Assembly: GCA_964405465.1 (NCBI GenBank)
Contig: CAYONZ010000055.1
Span: 1 to 20,821 of the forward strand
Reading direction: 5' to 3'
DNA: 20,821 bases
Origin: CAYONZ01 sp964405465
GTDB lineage: Bacteria > Bdellovibrionota > Bdellovibrionia > Bdellovibrionales > JAMPXM01
Each line of letters opens with the position of its first letter. The first letter of the stretch is position 1. The notes under the pieces were generated by a model that saw only the letters and a program-made list of their open reading frames with translations, was not told the DNA's origin and made no database searches. The position numbers were made by a program, and so were the translations under genes. Shown one piece after another: positions 13,413-20,821 of the stretch.

Positions 13413-14275
13413 CGAAACGGGAGATAAAAATCATATCTTGCGGTTTTGCCCTCAAAAACATGCTGAGGTTGACCGCATGGCTTCGCCTCAAGAGGCCGTT
13501 TGACCACGACACGTTCGAGTGCACAGCTGCGAGCCGCCTCAAGCAATTCTTCGATATTTTGTGTGTGTCCCAATAACCGGCGAAAGACCTGCATCTCTTT
13601 TTTGGGAAGTGCTGATTTCTTTACATAAGGATACATCGGATCAAGATACACAACTTGCGGAAGACGCTCATCTGCAACTCCCCTCAGCAAGGAAAGCTCA
13701 CGCATATAAGAAACAGCATCGGCAAACAACAGCGAAATGCGCCGAGCAATTCGGGCAGAATGGGTTATGTCCCCCGCATCCACCGAGTTCTGTGCCCTCT
13801 CCAATCCATCTCGCAGAAGCGCATACACTACGGGCGAGCTCTCGAGTGCCACAACCTTGCAACCATAGGCGGCCAGCACAAAACTATCTGTACCCAGACC
13901 AGCGGTCGCATCAAGCACTCTTAGATCTGGCGCCACAGCAACAGCTTTTGCAATCAACTCATTTTTATTGAGAGCTTTTTTATTGTACTGATGTTGTGTG
14001 CGATAATCGAGCTTGGCTGATTCAAAATTCACGCAAATCGGTTTTTGTTTAGGCAAAGAGAGATCCAGAAGACTCAGGTGTTTAAATGATTTTTGGAGAT
14101 CGTCACCGCCAACATCATTGGCCATGTAGGAAATTAAAAATCCAGAACCAAGCTCATCGAGCTTCTGCATTTGCTCAGTAGAAATCGAAACCCATTTTTG
14201 CTCTAACGAAAATTCAGCCAGCCACTCTGGCCAACCCTCATTACAAAAATATATCATTCGATCAGACTCGCTCAC
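13413..14275 (-). CDS. rsmJ: RsmJ, 16S rRNA (guanine-1516-N2)-methyltransferase, 3' end cut by the gap
   Basis: RsmJ (YhiQ) methylates G1516 of 16S rRNA with S-adenosylmethionine. The visible 287 residues carry the family signatures in order: KLDYRTQHQYN, the SAM-binding VLDATAGLGTDSFVLAAYGC, LESSPVVYALLRDGLERA, the catalytic VVYLDPMYPYVKKSALPKKEM and RVVVKRP. The end GKTARYDFYLPF is equivalent to the last residues of the Escherichia coli protein, so only a few residues are lost in the gap. The start is a GTG at 14275, with GGGGAG (14282-14287) spaced 6 bases; an ATG at 14257 lies inside. The gene starts 17 bp after the stop of the UbiA-like gene and is the third of an apparent operon with it and the prenyl synthase. 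The N-terminal 85 residues are longer and different from E. coli. Confidence 0.93.
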
Positions 14276-14281
14276 GTTCGG

Positions 14282-14287
14282 CTCCCC
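14282..14287 (-). promoter_or_regulatory. Ribosome binding site that decides the rsmJ start
   Basis: GGGGAG on the minus strand lies 6 bases before the GTG at 14275 and directly after the stop codon of the upstream gene (14293-14295). It rules out the longer frame that overlaps that gene. Confidence 0.75.
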
Positions 14288-14292
14288 TAAAG

Positions 14293-15351
14293 TCAAAGCC
14301 AAAACCCACAAGCAATTGATAAAACGACGACTACAAACCACTGATGATAGACTCCCCAGCGGCGAACTTGAATCAGCTCTGACGATAGCGGTGAAGCAAT
14401 CTCCCAAATCTTCTTGGCCAAAAGCATGAGCAGAGAACCCTCACAAAGCACCACTGCCCAATAAGGCCAAGCCATATTCAGCACCAGGCCAATAGCCACT
14501 AAACTCAATAACATCACACCCGTAAAAAACAGGTAGAGCGACTTGGCCTTATCAAAACCCAAGCGAACCGCCAAAGTTTTTAGACCGGCCTGTGCATCAA
14601 TCATGATGTTCGCAAAATGAATGAGGTTATAGTGCAAGCCCGAGGACAACCCCAATAGGGTCCCAACCAAAGCAATTGGCCAAGACCACTGCCCGGTCAC
14701 TGCCCAGACAATTCCAGCAGATAAAACAGGCCCCGTTAAGATGAAAACGATCACCTCACTCCAGCCACGATACTTCAGCCCCAAACGCTCTGATGAGTAC
14801 TCGATCCCTAAGAACAAAACACCTAACGACACGAGCACAGACAAAAGTTTATGTTCAAAAAATATCGGCAATGCCAAATTGGCAGCAACCAATAAAAAAC
14901 CAAAGGCCCAGCGCTCAACCAAATAGGCTCGAACCCATCCCTTTTGAATCACCCGACTCCCACCCCGAGGATTCAAGCGATCTTGCCCCTTGAGATGGTC
15001 AAAGTAATCATTGAAAAGATTCAAACTGAGATGAAAAAACAGAATACTCAAAACCGCAAAAATCGAAGTCTCGAGTTGCACCGAATAACCCATACGAAAT
15101 GCCGCGATCAATGCCACAAGCACTGGCCCCAAAGAAAATGCCAAGGTTTCAATCCTGAGCAGACTCAAAATTAAAGGCAAAGACTTCGGGCGCTCCACCT
15201 CTTGCAGAGGTACCAATTGAAAAGTCACAACCTCTGAGCTGGTGTTCACATTCAATGAACGCATTGGCAGAGCCACAAGTTCACGCGAAAAAGTTCCGCG
15301 CAAAAGGGCGCGAAAATCAGGATCACTCTTCGAAACCGTGCGCAACTCCAT
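14293..15351 (-). CDS. UbiA/MenA-like membrane prenyltransferase
   Basis: UbiA-family enzymes attach a polyprenyl chain to an aromatic ring; the MenA branch uses 1,4-dihydroxy-2-naphthoate to make menaquinone. The protein has 352 residues with about eight or nine membrane segments after residue 55. The first Asp motif is NLFNDYFDHLKGQD, followed by NPRGGSRVIQKG as in MenA. The second motif reads HFANIMIDAQAGLKTLAVRLG: the usual RD...D is changed, with Asn in place of the first Asp while the second Asp is kept. A 50-residue non-membrane N-terminal extension is unusual. The ATG at 15351 follows the upstream stop by 4 bases and AAAGG overlaps that stop, so translation is probably coupled to the prenyl synthase. 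MenA is the likeliest role but other aromatic acceptors are possible. Confidence 0.82.
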   Translation of the reverse strand: MELRTVSKSDPDFRALLRGTFSRELVALPMRSLNVNTSSEVVTFQLVPLQEVERPKSLPLILSLLRIETLAFSLGPVLVALIAAFRMGYSVQLETSIFAVLSILFFHLSLNLFNDYFDHLKGQDRLNPRGGSRVIQKGWVRAYLVERWAFGFLLVAANLALPIFFEHKLLSVLVSLGVLFLGIEYSSERLGLKYRGWSEVIVFILTGPVLSAGIVWAVTGQWSWPIALVGTLLGLSSGLHYNLIHFANIMIDAQAGLKTLAVRLGFDKAKSLYLFFTGVMLLSLVAIGLVLNMAWPYWAVVLCEGSLLMLLAKKIWEIASPLSSELIQVRRWGVYHQWFVVVVLSIACGFWL

Positions 15352-15355
15352 CAAG

Positions 15356-16291
15356 CTAAACCTTTCGCCAATAAATTGGCTTCGGCAGCGGCAGAAGTTC
15401 GTCGATCAAGCCCATCTGTGATCCTGTTAGATAGTGACTAAGACGTTTCACCTGGTGCTCATACACCTGAATCAACGACTGATTGAGTTCATCAAAATGT
15501 TTTAATTTGCTCTTAAACCAATCGTCACCCACAGCAGAAATCACTTCGCTCAGAGTCTGTGCTTGCAAAAACTCATCTTTTTTCGCAGCAGGCAGTCCTT
15601 CACATAAAAATACAGAAAAAGAATTGAGATACCCAGACTTAAGATCTCCGAGCACAGCCTTACCCTCATAGTTGCGGATATCAAAATCGAGAAGATCATC
15701 GCTGCGCTGAAACAACACTCCGAGCATCGTACCTAGTTCTTCAAGGAGAGCGTGCAAGTCCGCTTCATTTTTTTCACAAGCATAGAACGGAGCCCGTAAG
15801 CACCACTTGAAGAGCGAAGCCGTTTTAAAATTATGCACACGATCGAGTTGCGCAAGGGTAATATTGAAATCGCGAACCAGTGAATCTTGAATCCATTCGC
15901 CCTCAAGGAGATCTGAAATCACTTCGCTCGTGTAGTGAATCAATTTCAGATTTCCATGTGCCGAAAGATTCACCATCACTCGAGCTAAAAGATAATCACC
16001 TGCTAAAACTGCATACTCAGGAGTGTACTTGAGCCAAGCTGTTGTTTTATTTCTTCGCAGTGCCGACCGATCAATGAGATCGTCATGCAAAAGTGAGGCG
16101 TTATGAATAAACTCAACCGTTTGTGACATCAACTGCACAGCGCGTTCGGACACTCCGAGATGCTGGGAAATCCTCTGCACTAGTTTTGCTCGATATCCTT
16201 TGCCATCGGCAAAAAGATCATCATAAAGCGAATTTAATTTTGGAAGATAACTCGGAAAGTCCCGGTCATCATATATTTTAACCGTTTTCAT
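15356..16291 (-). CDS. Polyprenyl diphosphate synthase
   Basis: This trans-prenyltransferase adds isopentenyl diphosphate units to a growing allylic chain, here probably for a quinone side chain because the next gene encodes a UbiA enzyme. The 311-residue protein has the first Asp-rich motif LLHDDLIDRSALRR (DDLID at 70-74), the KTAS block (about 156-159) and the second Asp-rich motif QRSDDLLDFD (DDLLD at 198-202). The N-terminal GKGYRAKL replaces the usual GGKRLR, keeping a positively charged IPP-binding patch. Length is normal for the family. Chain length cannot be told with confidence, but no bulky Phe/Tyr pair directly before the first motif blocks a long product. The ATG at 16291 has a weak ribosome binding site. 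It is the first gene of an operon with the UbiA-like gene and rsmJ. Confidence 0.9.
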   Translation of the reverse strand: MKTVKIYDDRDFPSYLPKLNSLYDDLFADGKGYRAKLVQRISQHLGVSERAVQLMSQTVEFIHNASLLHDDLIDRSALRRNKTTAWLKYTPEYAVLAGDYLLARVMVNLSAHGNLKLIHYTSEVISDLLEGEWIQDSLVRDFNITLAQLDRVHNFKTASLFKWCLRAPFYACEKNEADLHALLEELGTMLGVLFQRSDDLLDFDIRNYEGKAVLGDLKSGYLNSFSVFLCEGLPAAKKDEFLQAQTLSEVISAVGDDWFKSKLKHFDELNQSLIQVYEHQVKRLSHYLTGSQMGLIDELLPLPKPIYWRKV

Positions 16292-16429
16292 AGTTTATTT
16301 TCGCGCCGCATGAAATTGAATTTGTTTCTCAAGGACCCTAGCTGGGCTCACTCAGTCAGTCAACTGGCAAAGACACCTCTCGCCACGGCCCTCTCGTGAA
16401 AACCCTATCGCGACAAAAAGGACAAGAGG

Positions 16430-16458
16430 TTAACATTCGGAACAGTTTGCAGTACAAA
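16430..16458 (+). promoter_or_regulatory. Candidate promoter of the YkvA-like gene
   Basis: TTAACA (16430-16435) and TACAAA (16453-16458) are 17 bases apart. The ATG at 16466 lies 8 bases after the -10 box, and no Shine-Dalgarno sequence is visible, which would give a leaderless mRNA. Confidence 0.4.
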
Positions 16459-16465
16459 GACATCC

Positions 16466-16819
16466 ATGTTTTTTGGCAAGCTTTTTAACTACCTTAAATC
16501 TTTGCTCCATGACCATCGAATACCAACGCGCGACAAGGTCGTCTGCCTGGCGCTGTTGATTCTCATCGCATCACCTATCGATTTGATTCCAGATTGGATT
16601 CCTGTGATGGGAGTCTTGGATGATATTGTTTATCTGGCGATTTTTTTTGAATACGTCTTTGAAGTCTTGGGAGACGAAATCTTGCTCACCTGCTACCCCT
16701 GGAGCCTCCAAAGCTTTATCTCCTTACGCAAATTTTCTCTTCTGGTTTCTCGGTTTTCACCAAGCTGGATAAAAGGCTGGTTATGGAAATTTCGCCCCAG
16801 CCCGTTTCGCAAAAACTAG
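16466..16819 (+). CDS. YkvA-like (DUF1232) membrane protein
   Basis: The protein has 117 residues. The DUF1232 core is clear: a first hydrophobic segment KVVCLALLILIASPIDLIPD (about 24-43), then WIPVMGVLDDIVYLAIFFEY (44-63). The SPIDLIPD...GVLDD pattern is the family signature. The C-terminal 50 residues are basic and aromatic (RKFSLLV, WIKGWLWKFRPSPF). Family function is unknown. It is divergent from the prenyl synthase across 174 bp. The ATG lacks a ribosome binding site and may be read from a leaderless mRNA. Confidence 0.85.
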   Translation: MFFGKLFNYLKSLLHDHRIPTRDKVVCLALLILIASPIDLIPDWIPVMGVLDDIVYLAIFFEYVFEVLGDEILLTCYPWSLQSFISLRKFSLLVSRFSPSWIKGWLWKFRPSPFRKN

Positions 16820-17013
16820 TTTTTGTAAACTCTCGCGCGCTCCATCGAAAACACCTTGAGACTCGTGTGTAAAAATACGATGCTTAAACTGTGTCCTCAT
16901 TTGGTCGGACGTCACCTGCACAGAAGATCAAGATAAATTGAAGAAGAAATGGAGACGGATTTGGCGTGCCCAGTGAGAACACACCCTAGCTAAGAACCAA
17001 AACGAAACCTGAC

Positions 17014-17020
17014 GAGAGAG
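17014..17020 (+). promoter_or_regulatory. Ribosome binding site of the class IV aminotransferase
   Basis: GAGAGAG ends 5 bases before the ATG at 17026. The 206-bp spacer before the gene (16820-17025) contains no other clear signal apart from two very short frames judged unreal. Confidence 0.55.
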
Positions 17021-17025
17021 CATCA

Positions 17026-18039
17026 ATGCAAAGCCCAGTGACCCTTCTCAACGAAGCTGATATTTTCGCTAAAATTCAAGAACAAGAGCGGCCTTATTTA
17101 AAAAAATATCACGCCATGTTTTCAAGCTGGCTTGGTGGTATCACCACAAATCCTCGTTGGATGATTTTGCCGATCGACGACCATATGGTGCATCGTGGAG
17201 ACGGCGTGTTTGAAGCTATGAAATTCACGCAAAAGAAAATATATGCACTTGAACCGCATCTCGATCGACTCGAACGTTCTGCGGCAGCTATTGCTCTACC
17301 ACTGCCTTACACACGTAAACAAATTCGTGATTTGATTTGCGCCACTATTCAAGTCGCCAGTTCCGCCAATGGAGATTCGCCAAAGTTAGCAGAAGGTCTC
17401 GTGCGACTTTTTGTTTCTCGCGGTCCTGGCGGCTTCACAACAAATCCCTATGAGACAATTGGCAGCCAACTCTATATTGTCGTGACTTCACTTGCTGTAC
17501 CAAGCGCGGAGAAATACGAAAATGGAGCTAGCCTAAAAATCAGTCGGATTCCAATCAAAGAGGGTCTGTTTTCTACCGTCAAGAGCTGCAACTATCTCCC
17601 CAATGTTCTCATGAAAAAAGAGGCCCTCGACGCGGGAGTTGATTTCACGGTTAGCTTGGATGCTCAAGGAAACCTCGGCGAGAGTTCCACCGAGAACTGC
17701 GCCATTATATTGAACGATGAATTTTTGGTTCCCCACTTCAAACAAATACTTCGGGGCGTGACACTCGTTCGAGCCATGCATCTTGCACAAATTCTTGTTC
17801 AAGAAGGGCAACTCAAAGCCGTACGCCATGCCGATATTTCACAAGAAAACCTGGCTCATGCCCAAGAAATTCTAATGCTTGGTACGACGATGGACGTTTT
17901 AGCCATCACCAATTATGAAGGTCGAAAAGTTGGATCTGGAAAACCAGGACCGATTTTTTATGAACTGAAAAAACTCATCGAACGCGATCAGCTCGAAAAC
18001 CATGAAATGGTCACAGAATGCGAATCACTGGCTCTCTAA
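17026..18039 (+). CDS. Class IV (PLP fold-type IV) aminotransferase
   Basis: Class IV enzymes include branched-chain aminotransferase, D-amino-acid transaminase and aminodeoxychorismate lyase; all use PLP. The 337-residue protein has HMVHRGDGVFEAMKF (53-67), LEPHLDRLERSA (75-86), the PLP lysine in STVKSCNYLPNVLMKKEA (Lys186), the PLP-ring contact GNLGESSTENCAI (Glu219) and LRGVTLVRAM (about 244-253). MLGTTMDVLAI near the end is the phosphate-binding region. It lacks the long sequence typical of type II branched-chain enzymes and resembles the IlvE/D-transaminase/PabC group. Substrate cannot be fixed from the sequence. It stands alone, with no amino-acid or folate genes next to it. Confidence 0.9.
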   Translation: MQSPVTLLNEADIFAKIQEQERPYLKKYHAMFSSWLGGITTNPRWMILPIDDHMVHRGDGVFEAMKFTQKKIYALEPHLDRLERSAAAIALPLPYTRKQIRDLICATIQVASSANGDSPKLAEGLVRLFVSRGPGGFTTNPYETIGSQLYIVVTSLAVPSAEKYENGASLKISRIPIKEGLFSTVKSCNYLPNVLMKKEALDAGVDFTVSLDAQGNLGESSTENCAIILNDEFLVPHFKQILRGVTLVRAMHLAQILVQEGQLKAVRHADISQENLAHAQEILMLGTTMDVLAITNYEGRKVGSGKPGPIFYELKKLIERDQLENHEMVTECESLAL

Positions 18040-18077
18040 ATTAAACAGGACAGATCGGTATCGCTGTATATGATCAC

Positions 18078-18096
18078 TGGTCATTTTGAATGACCA
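18078..18096. terminator. Hairpin between convergent genes
   Basis: TGGTCATT (18078-18085) and AATGACCA (18089-18096) form a perfect 8-bp stem with a 3-base loop. It abuts the stop codon of the lytic transglycosylase gene (TAA at 18097-18099) and lies 38 bp after the aminotransferase stop. No T run follows on either side, so termination may be weak. Confidence 0.45.
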
Positions 18097-19671
18097 TTAT
18101 GACTGCAGAGCCAGGTCCTTCCAAAGCTCGACGACCGCTAGTTTTGATTTGTTGAGCACTCGAGCCCAACGCTCAGCCAGAGACGGCTCACCCTGAGCTG
18201 GGCCACCGCCCACAAGATTTTCGACATAGGCGAGATTATGTGCTGCCGAAGATGTTCGATGGGTTCCTCGCTTTACGACTCCATCACTATGTTTCAAATA
18301 GCCGAACAAAATGGAAACGCGGATGTTCTGCCAATCGTGACTGTCATAGGAGGTTCCGTGCGCTTTATTAAAAGCCTCGAGCTCTGCCTTCGCTTGCAAG
18401 ATCCAACGTTGCCCGCCATTGTATGCCGCTAGAGTCAGGCGTTTCACATCTTCTTTTGAAATCTGGTCGCCATCAAATCCCCGCCCATCAGCCAGAAGAG
18501 CATCTCTTTTTTCTTTTGCCGTTCGAATGGCTTCTTTCAAATTCACTATCGGATTTTCAAGACACTGAACCGCGGGTGAAGTCTCCATTGCATCAAATGT
18601 CATAGTCTTCAATGTTGCGATCTGATGAGATGTGCACGCGCGGTACTTTTTAACATACCGGCGATTGATTTGAAAAAGACCGCTGTTGATGGAGCGCCCT
18701 CCAATGGTTCCTGCCGGATAGCAAATTCCATCTGACTCTTGAGTGAGAATTGCCAAAAAGTCTTCGGTTTGCAAAACCGAATCTCCACGCATCTGTTCTA
18801 TTTTTTTTGCAAAATCCTTTACCGAAAAACCACAAGTCCGCTTCATATTCTCTTCAACATGCGAGAAATCAGAAGTACGCGCCCGAAGATTGCGTCGATA
18901 TCCATTCCTGTCAGCAGCATCCGCTCTCGCAAACGCGAGCTTTGAAAGTGTCGCCAAAACTCCTTCGGGAGCCTGAGCCTTACAAGTCGTACATGGTTTA
19001 TGATCGGTATTGGCTTCAAGTCGAGCCTCGGGCGCGGGAGCCATCTTTGCCACAAGCTCACCTTGCGCTGCTGGCGGACCTTGCATTTGCAGATCCTGTT
19101 TAGTTTCGATCTTATTTCCAGCCACTTTCATGTGCTCAAGCGCCATATAAAAAGTAGCTGAATTGTTTTTTAATGAACTTGAAGCTACTGAAGACCCTTT
19201 GGCCGCTTTGACCACTTTAATAGGAAAAAAATGATGCTTCTCGGAACTCTTTTCGCTCAATAAAAACTGTTTAGACAAATCATCCTGGGACGGGCCCGCG
19301 TCTTCTGACTTCTGCAGCCAGTTCACAAGTGTTTTATCAAAATCCATTTTTCCGTGCTTGTCTCGCACAACATAAGCATCAGGAATTTCGACCACAGAAC
19401 CTTTTTTCAAAACTCCCAAACGACTGGCAGATTTATCAGACTCCGCCACACGAAGATTCATATTTTTGGTCAAGGTGAATTCCGCAGCACCTGCGGCCTG
19501 TGCAAAGAAAAATGACAAGGCCGTGAGGAGCGAAATGCTTTTTTTAAATAAATTTCCGGAGTGAGGGAAGAGCCAGTCTCGCGAGCAATCAACCAGGCGA
19601 ACAGCAGCGGAGTTCGCGTTTTCTGCATTTCTCATTTTGAGACATTTGCTATTGAAATAATTGCTACGCAC
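18097..19671 (-). CDS. Exported lytic transglycosylase (SLT-type) with SH3-like N-terminal region
   Basis: SLT enzymes cut glycan strands of peptidoglycan and leave anhydro-muramic ends. The protein has 524 residues from a GTG at 19671 with GGAGG 4 bases upstream. A hydrophobic core KSISLLTALSFFFAQAAGA (44-62) acts as signal peptide after a long 43-residue N-region. LTKNMNLRVAESDKSASRLG...KGSVVEI (67-96) resembles a bacterial SH3 domain. A low-complexity part with a CTTC pair (227-230) follows. The catalytic domain carries AILTQESDG with Glu312, SGLFQINRRY (330-339) and AAYNGG (415-420), the standard E-S, GLxQ and AYNxG motifs. Cysteines at 280, 317, 346 and 370 could form disulfides. It is divergent from the next gene. 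Confidence 0.88.
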   Translation of the reverse strand: MRSNYFNSKCLKMRNAENANSAAVRLVDCSRDWLFPHSGNLFKKSISLLTALSFFFAQAAGAAEFTLTKNMNLRVAESDKSASRLGVLKKGSVVEIPDAYVVRDKHGKMDFDKTLVNWLQKSEDAGPSQDDLSKQFLLSEKSSEKHHFFPIKVVKAAKGSSVASSSLKNNSATFYMALEHMKVAGNKIETKQDLQMQGPPAAQGELVAKMAPAPEARLEANTDHKPCTTCKAQAPEGVLATLSKLAFARADAADRNGYRRNLRARTSDFSHVEENMKRTCGFSVKDFAKKIEQMRGDSVLQTEDFLAILTQESDGICYPAGTIGGRSINSGLFQINRRYVKKYRACTSHQIATLKTMTFDAMETSPAVQCLENPIVNLKEAIRTAKEKRDALLADGRGFDGDQISKEDVKRLTLAAYNGGQRWILQAKAELEAFNKAHGTSYDSHDWQNIRVSILFGYLKHSDGVVKRGTHRTSSAAHNLAYVENLVGGGPAQGEPSLAERWARVLNKSKLAVVELWKDLALQS

Positions 19672-20048
19672 AAAACCTCCGTTAGACGACTCATTTGATC
19701 AATTTGAAAATCTGCTAAAATCTCATTTTTGATCACTTGAGTTGTTCGTGCACAACGCACCTACAAATTACTCTTACAAACTCGATGCCGTGTCTAAGAT
19801 GGTCGATCCTCCTCTTCGTGGATTTGGCTTAACGACAGAACACCGATTCCGCAAGAATGATTTGCAGGTGTCAAAACAGTCGACACCCTAAGTAAAACTT
19901 CACCCATAGATATTTCTGTACAGATTTCTGACACTTCCGAGATGACTCGAGATGACTTAAGGTGCGGAGTGTCTCGATATTTTCTTTTGTTTTTACGCAG
20001 CTGGCAGAGAGTTTCTCAACCAAAAAGTTCGCCAAAGGAGTTCTTGCG
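19672..20048. other. Divergent regulatory region with palindromes and tandem repeat
   Basis: This 377-bp region separates two divergent genes for exported proteins. It holds GGTGTC (19867-19872) and GACACC (19882-19887), the perfect 10-bp palindrome TCTGTACAGA (19915-19924), two tandem copies of CGAGATGACT (19938-19957), and GACACTTCCG/CGGAGTGTC (19930-19939 and 19965-19973), an inverted repeat with one extra T that encloses the tandem copies. The GGAGG (19676-19680, minus strand) and AAGGAG (20035-20040, plus strand) ribosome binding sites are at its ends. No coding frame is credible. Confidence 0.65.
19938..19957 (+). repeat. Tandem 10-bp repeat, two copies
   Basis: CGAGATGACT occurs twice without a gap. 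It sits in the loop of the GACACTTCCG/CGGAGTGTC inverted repeat, about 90-110 bp upstream of the 20049 start. Confidence 0.9.
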
Positions 20049-20821
20049 ATGATTTGCTATCTTACGATTTTTCACTTCAAGAGAGTTGAAAGGGCCTTTG
20101 CCAGAGCCATCGCCCGATGGCGTGCCAGTGCTATTTTGCTTGCCCTATTCGCCGTGCTACTCGCCTCTGCAGCCAATGCAGCTGTTTGGACTACAACTCG
20201 GCAATGGGATAAAGAAGCTGAGCGAGAGTATGAGCTTTGGGTGCAGTACTATTGGAAAGACGATGTCTTTATAAATGCCAAAAGCGCCTATGCGAACATC
20301 GAAACCGATTGCGCCGACGCGACCTATGCTATGCGAATAATATTCTCCTACGAAAGAGGATTACCTTTTGCCACAACTGCGAACCCTAGCCAGTCCAAAT
20401 CACGAACAAAAACTGAACAGTTTACGATGGAGACTGAAAACCAACAATCCATTCGTTTGATTACCAATGAAACTCGACGCTTCGATCACATTGTCGATCA
20501 ACAAGAAAGGTTTCGAGCCTTTCTGCAATGGATTTTTGATTTTGTCAGTACCACGTCATTGGCACAAGACACCTACCCAATTGCAATCAGCCGGCAGACC
20601 ATTCGACCTGGCGTTGTTTATGTAGCCCCGGGAAAACACTCTTACCAGGTCATTGACTTGCTCGACACCGGAGTGCCTTTGATCATGAGCTCGACTGAGC
20701 CCAAAGCGGCTCGGTACCTCAGTGTCCTTCGAACATTCCCACAATTTGTTCCAGGCGAAGAATCACACGATGCCTATGTTGATGGATTTAGGCGATTCAA
20801 AACTCCTGAACAAATGCAAAT
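20049..20821 (+). CDS. Exported protein with candidate Cys/His site (partial, C-terminus off the edge)
   Basis: From the ATG at 20049 the frame stays open for 257 residues to the right edge. AAGGAG at 20035-20040 is spaced 8 bases. A signal peptide with a basic N-region ends near residue 44 (core SAILLALFAVLLASAANA). In the mature part, ETDCADATYAMRIIFSYERG (86-103) has Cys88, followed much later by YVAPGKHSYQVIDL (191-204) with His197. The D-C-A-D...G-H-S-Y order resembles the catalytic Cys and His of NlpC/P60 or transglutaminase-like cysteine enzymes, and I recall similar exported Bdellovibrionales proteins of unknown function. This assignment is an inference. It is divergent from a lytic transglycosylase, which may hint at a shared cell-wall role. 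Confidence 0.75.
   Translation, partial: MICYLTIFHFKRVERAFARAIARWRASAILLALFAVLLASAANAAVWTTTRQWDKEAEREYELWVQYYWKDDVFINAKSAYANIETDCADATYAMRIIFSYERGLPFATTANPSQSKSRTKTEQFTMETENQQSIRLITNETRRFDHIVDQQERFRAFLQWIFDFVSTTSLAQDTYPIAISRQTIRPGVVYVAPGKHSYQVIDLLDTGVPLIMSSTEPKAARYLSVLRTFPQFVPGEESHDAYVDGFRRFKTPEQMQ

Noticed and set aside
13213..13542. Open frames that read through the N run on both strands.
   Set aside because: Translation across an assembly gap of unknown size has no meaning.
13519..13971. A 150-codon plus-strand frame opposite rsmJ.
   Set aside because: It is antisense to rsmJ, whose motifs are clear; its product is rich in His, Pro and Gln with no domain.
16879..16935. An 18-codon frame (ATG CTT AAA ... 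TAA) upstream of the aminotransferase, considered as an attenuator leader peptide.
   Set aside because: It lacks a ribosome binding site, has no run of regulatory codons for branched-chain amino acids, and no terminator or anti-terminator hairpins follow.
1..20821. tRNA, rRNA, CRISPR, prophage or toxin-antitoxin loci.
   Set aside because: No T-loop signature, regularly spaced repeats, integrase, phage structural genes or convincing toxin pair was found on reading both strands by eye.

Overview
The window suggests a Gram-negative bacterium of the Bdellovibrio-like (Bdellovibrionota) group. This is an inference from gene types: many Sec-exported proteins of unknown function in families I associate with Bdellovibrionales, several peptidoglycan enzymes, an outer-membrane barrel, a menaquinone-type prenyl operon, and DciA instead of a DnaC-type helicase loader. 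No rRNA, tRNA, CRISPR array, phage module or insertion-sequence ends were seen. Known housekeeping genes alternate with short, uncharacterised secreted genes.

Layout. 1-344 (-): start of a Y1/REP-associated-type transposase that runs off the left edge. 451-831 (-): dciA, back to back with trmFO (847-2256, +), which is followed by an uncharacterised gene (2325-3023, +). A cluster of terminators separates these from a YafK-like L,D-transpeptidase (3229-4137, -). A 32-codon arginine-rich upstream frame (4392-4490) abuts an exported FAD oxidase (4491-6131, +). Next come a small outer-membrane barrel (6360-6980, -), an exported HExxY protein (7135-8217, -), a small membrane protein (8362-8709, +), arfB (8719-9141, -), a small frame with its own terminator (9297-9491, -) and an exported protein (9583-10032, +).

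10200-11483 (-) is citrate synthase, downstream of a coiled-coil SpoIIE/RsbU-like protein (11534-12439, -) that has lost key metal ligands. A SirB1-like gene (12606 onward, +) and rsmJ (-) converge on a 100-N assembly gap at 13313-13412. rsmJ is the last gene of a tightly packed minus-strand operon with a UbiA/MenA-like prenyltransferase and a polyprenyl diphosphate synthase (13413-16291). Further right lie a YkvA/DUF1232 gene (16466-16819, +), a class IV aminotransferase (17026-18039, +), an exported lytic transglycosylase (18097-19671, -) and, divergent from it, an exported protein with a candidate Cys/His active site (20049 to the right edge, +).

Functional links. The prenyl synthase and UbiA enzyme probably make the side chain of a quinone and attach it. 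TrmFO, ArfB and RsmJ act on tRNA, stalled ribosomes and 16S rRNA. The L,D-transpeptidase and lytic transglycosylase remodel peptidoglycan. The most unusual observations are the (Arg-Arg-Ile)n upstream frame encoded by a 9-bp tandem repeat next to the FAD oxidase, the SpoIIE-like domain with substituted catalytic aspartates, and the transposase-like protein with a broken HUH motif.
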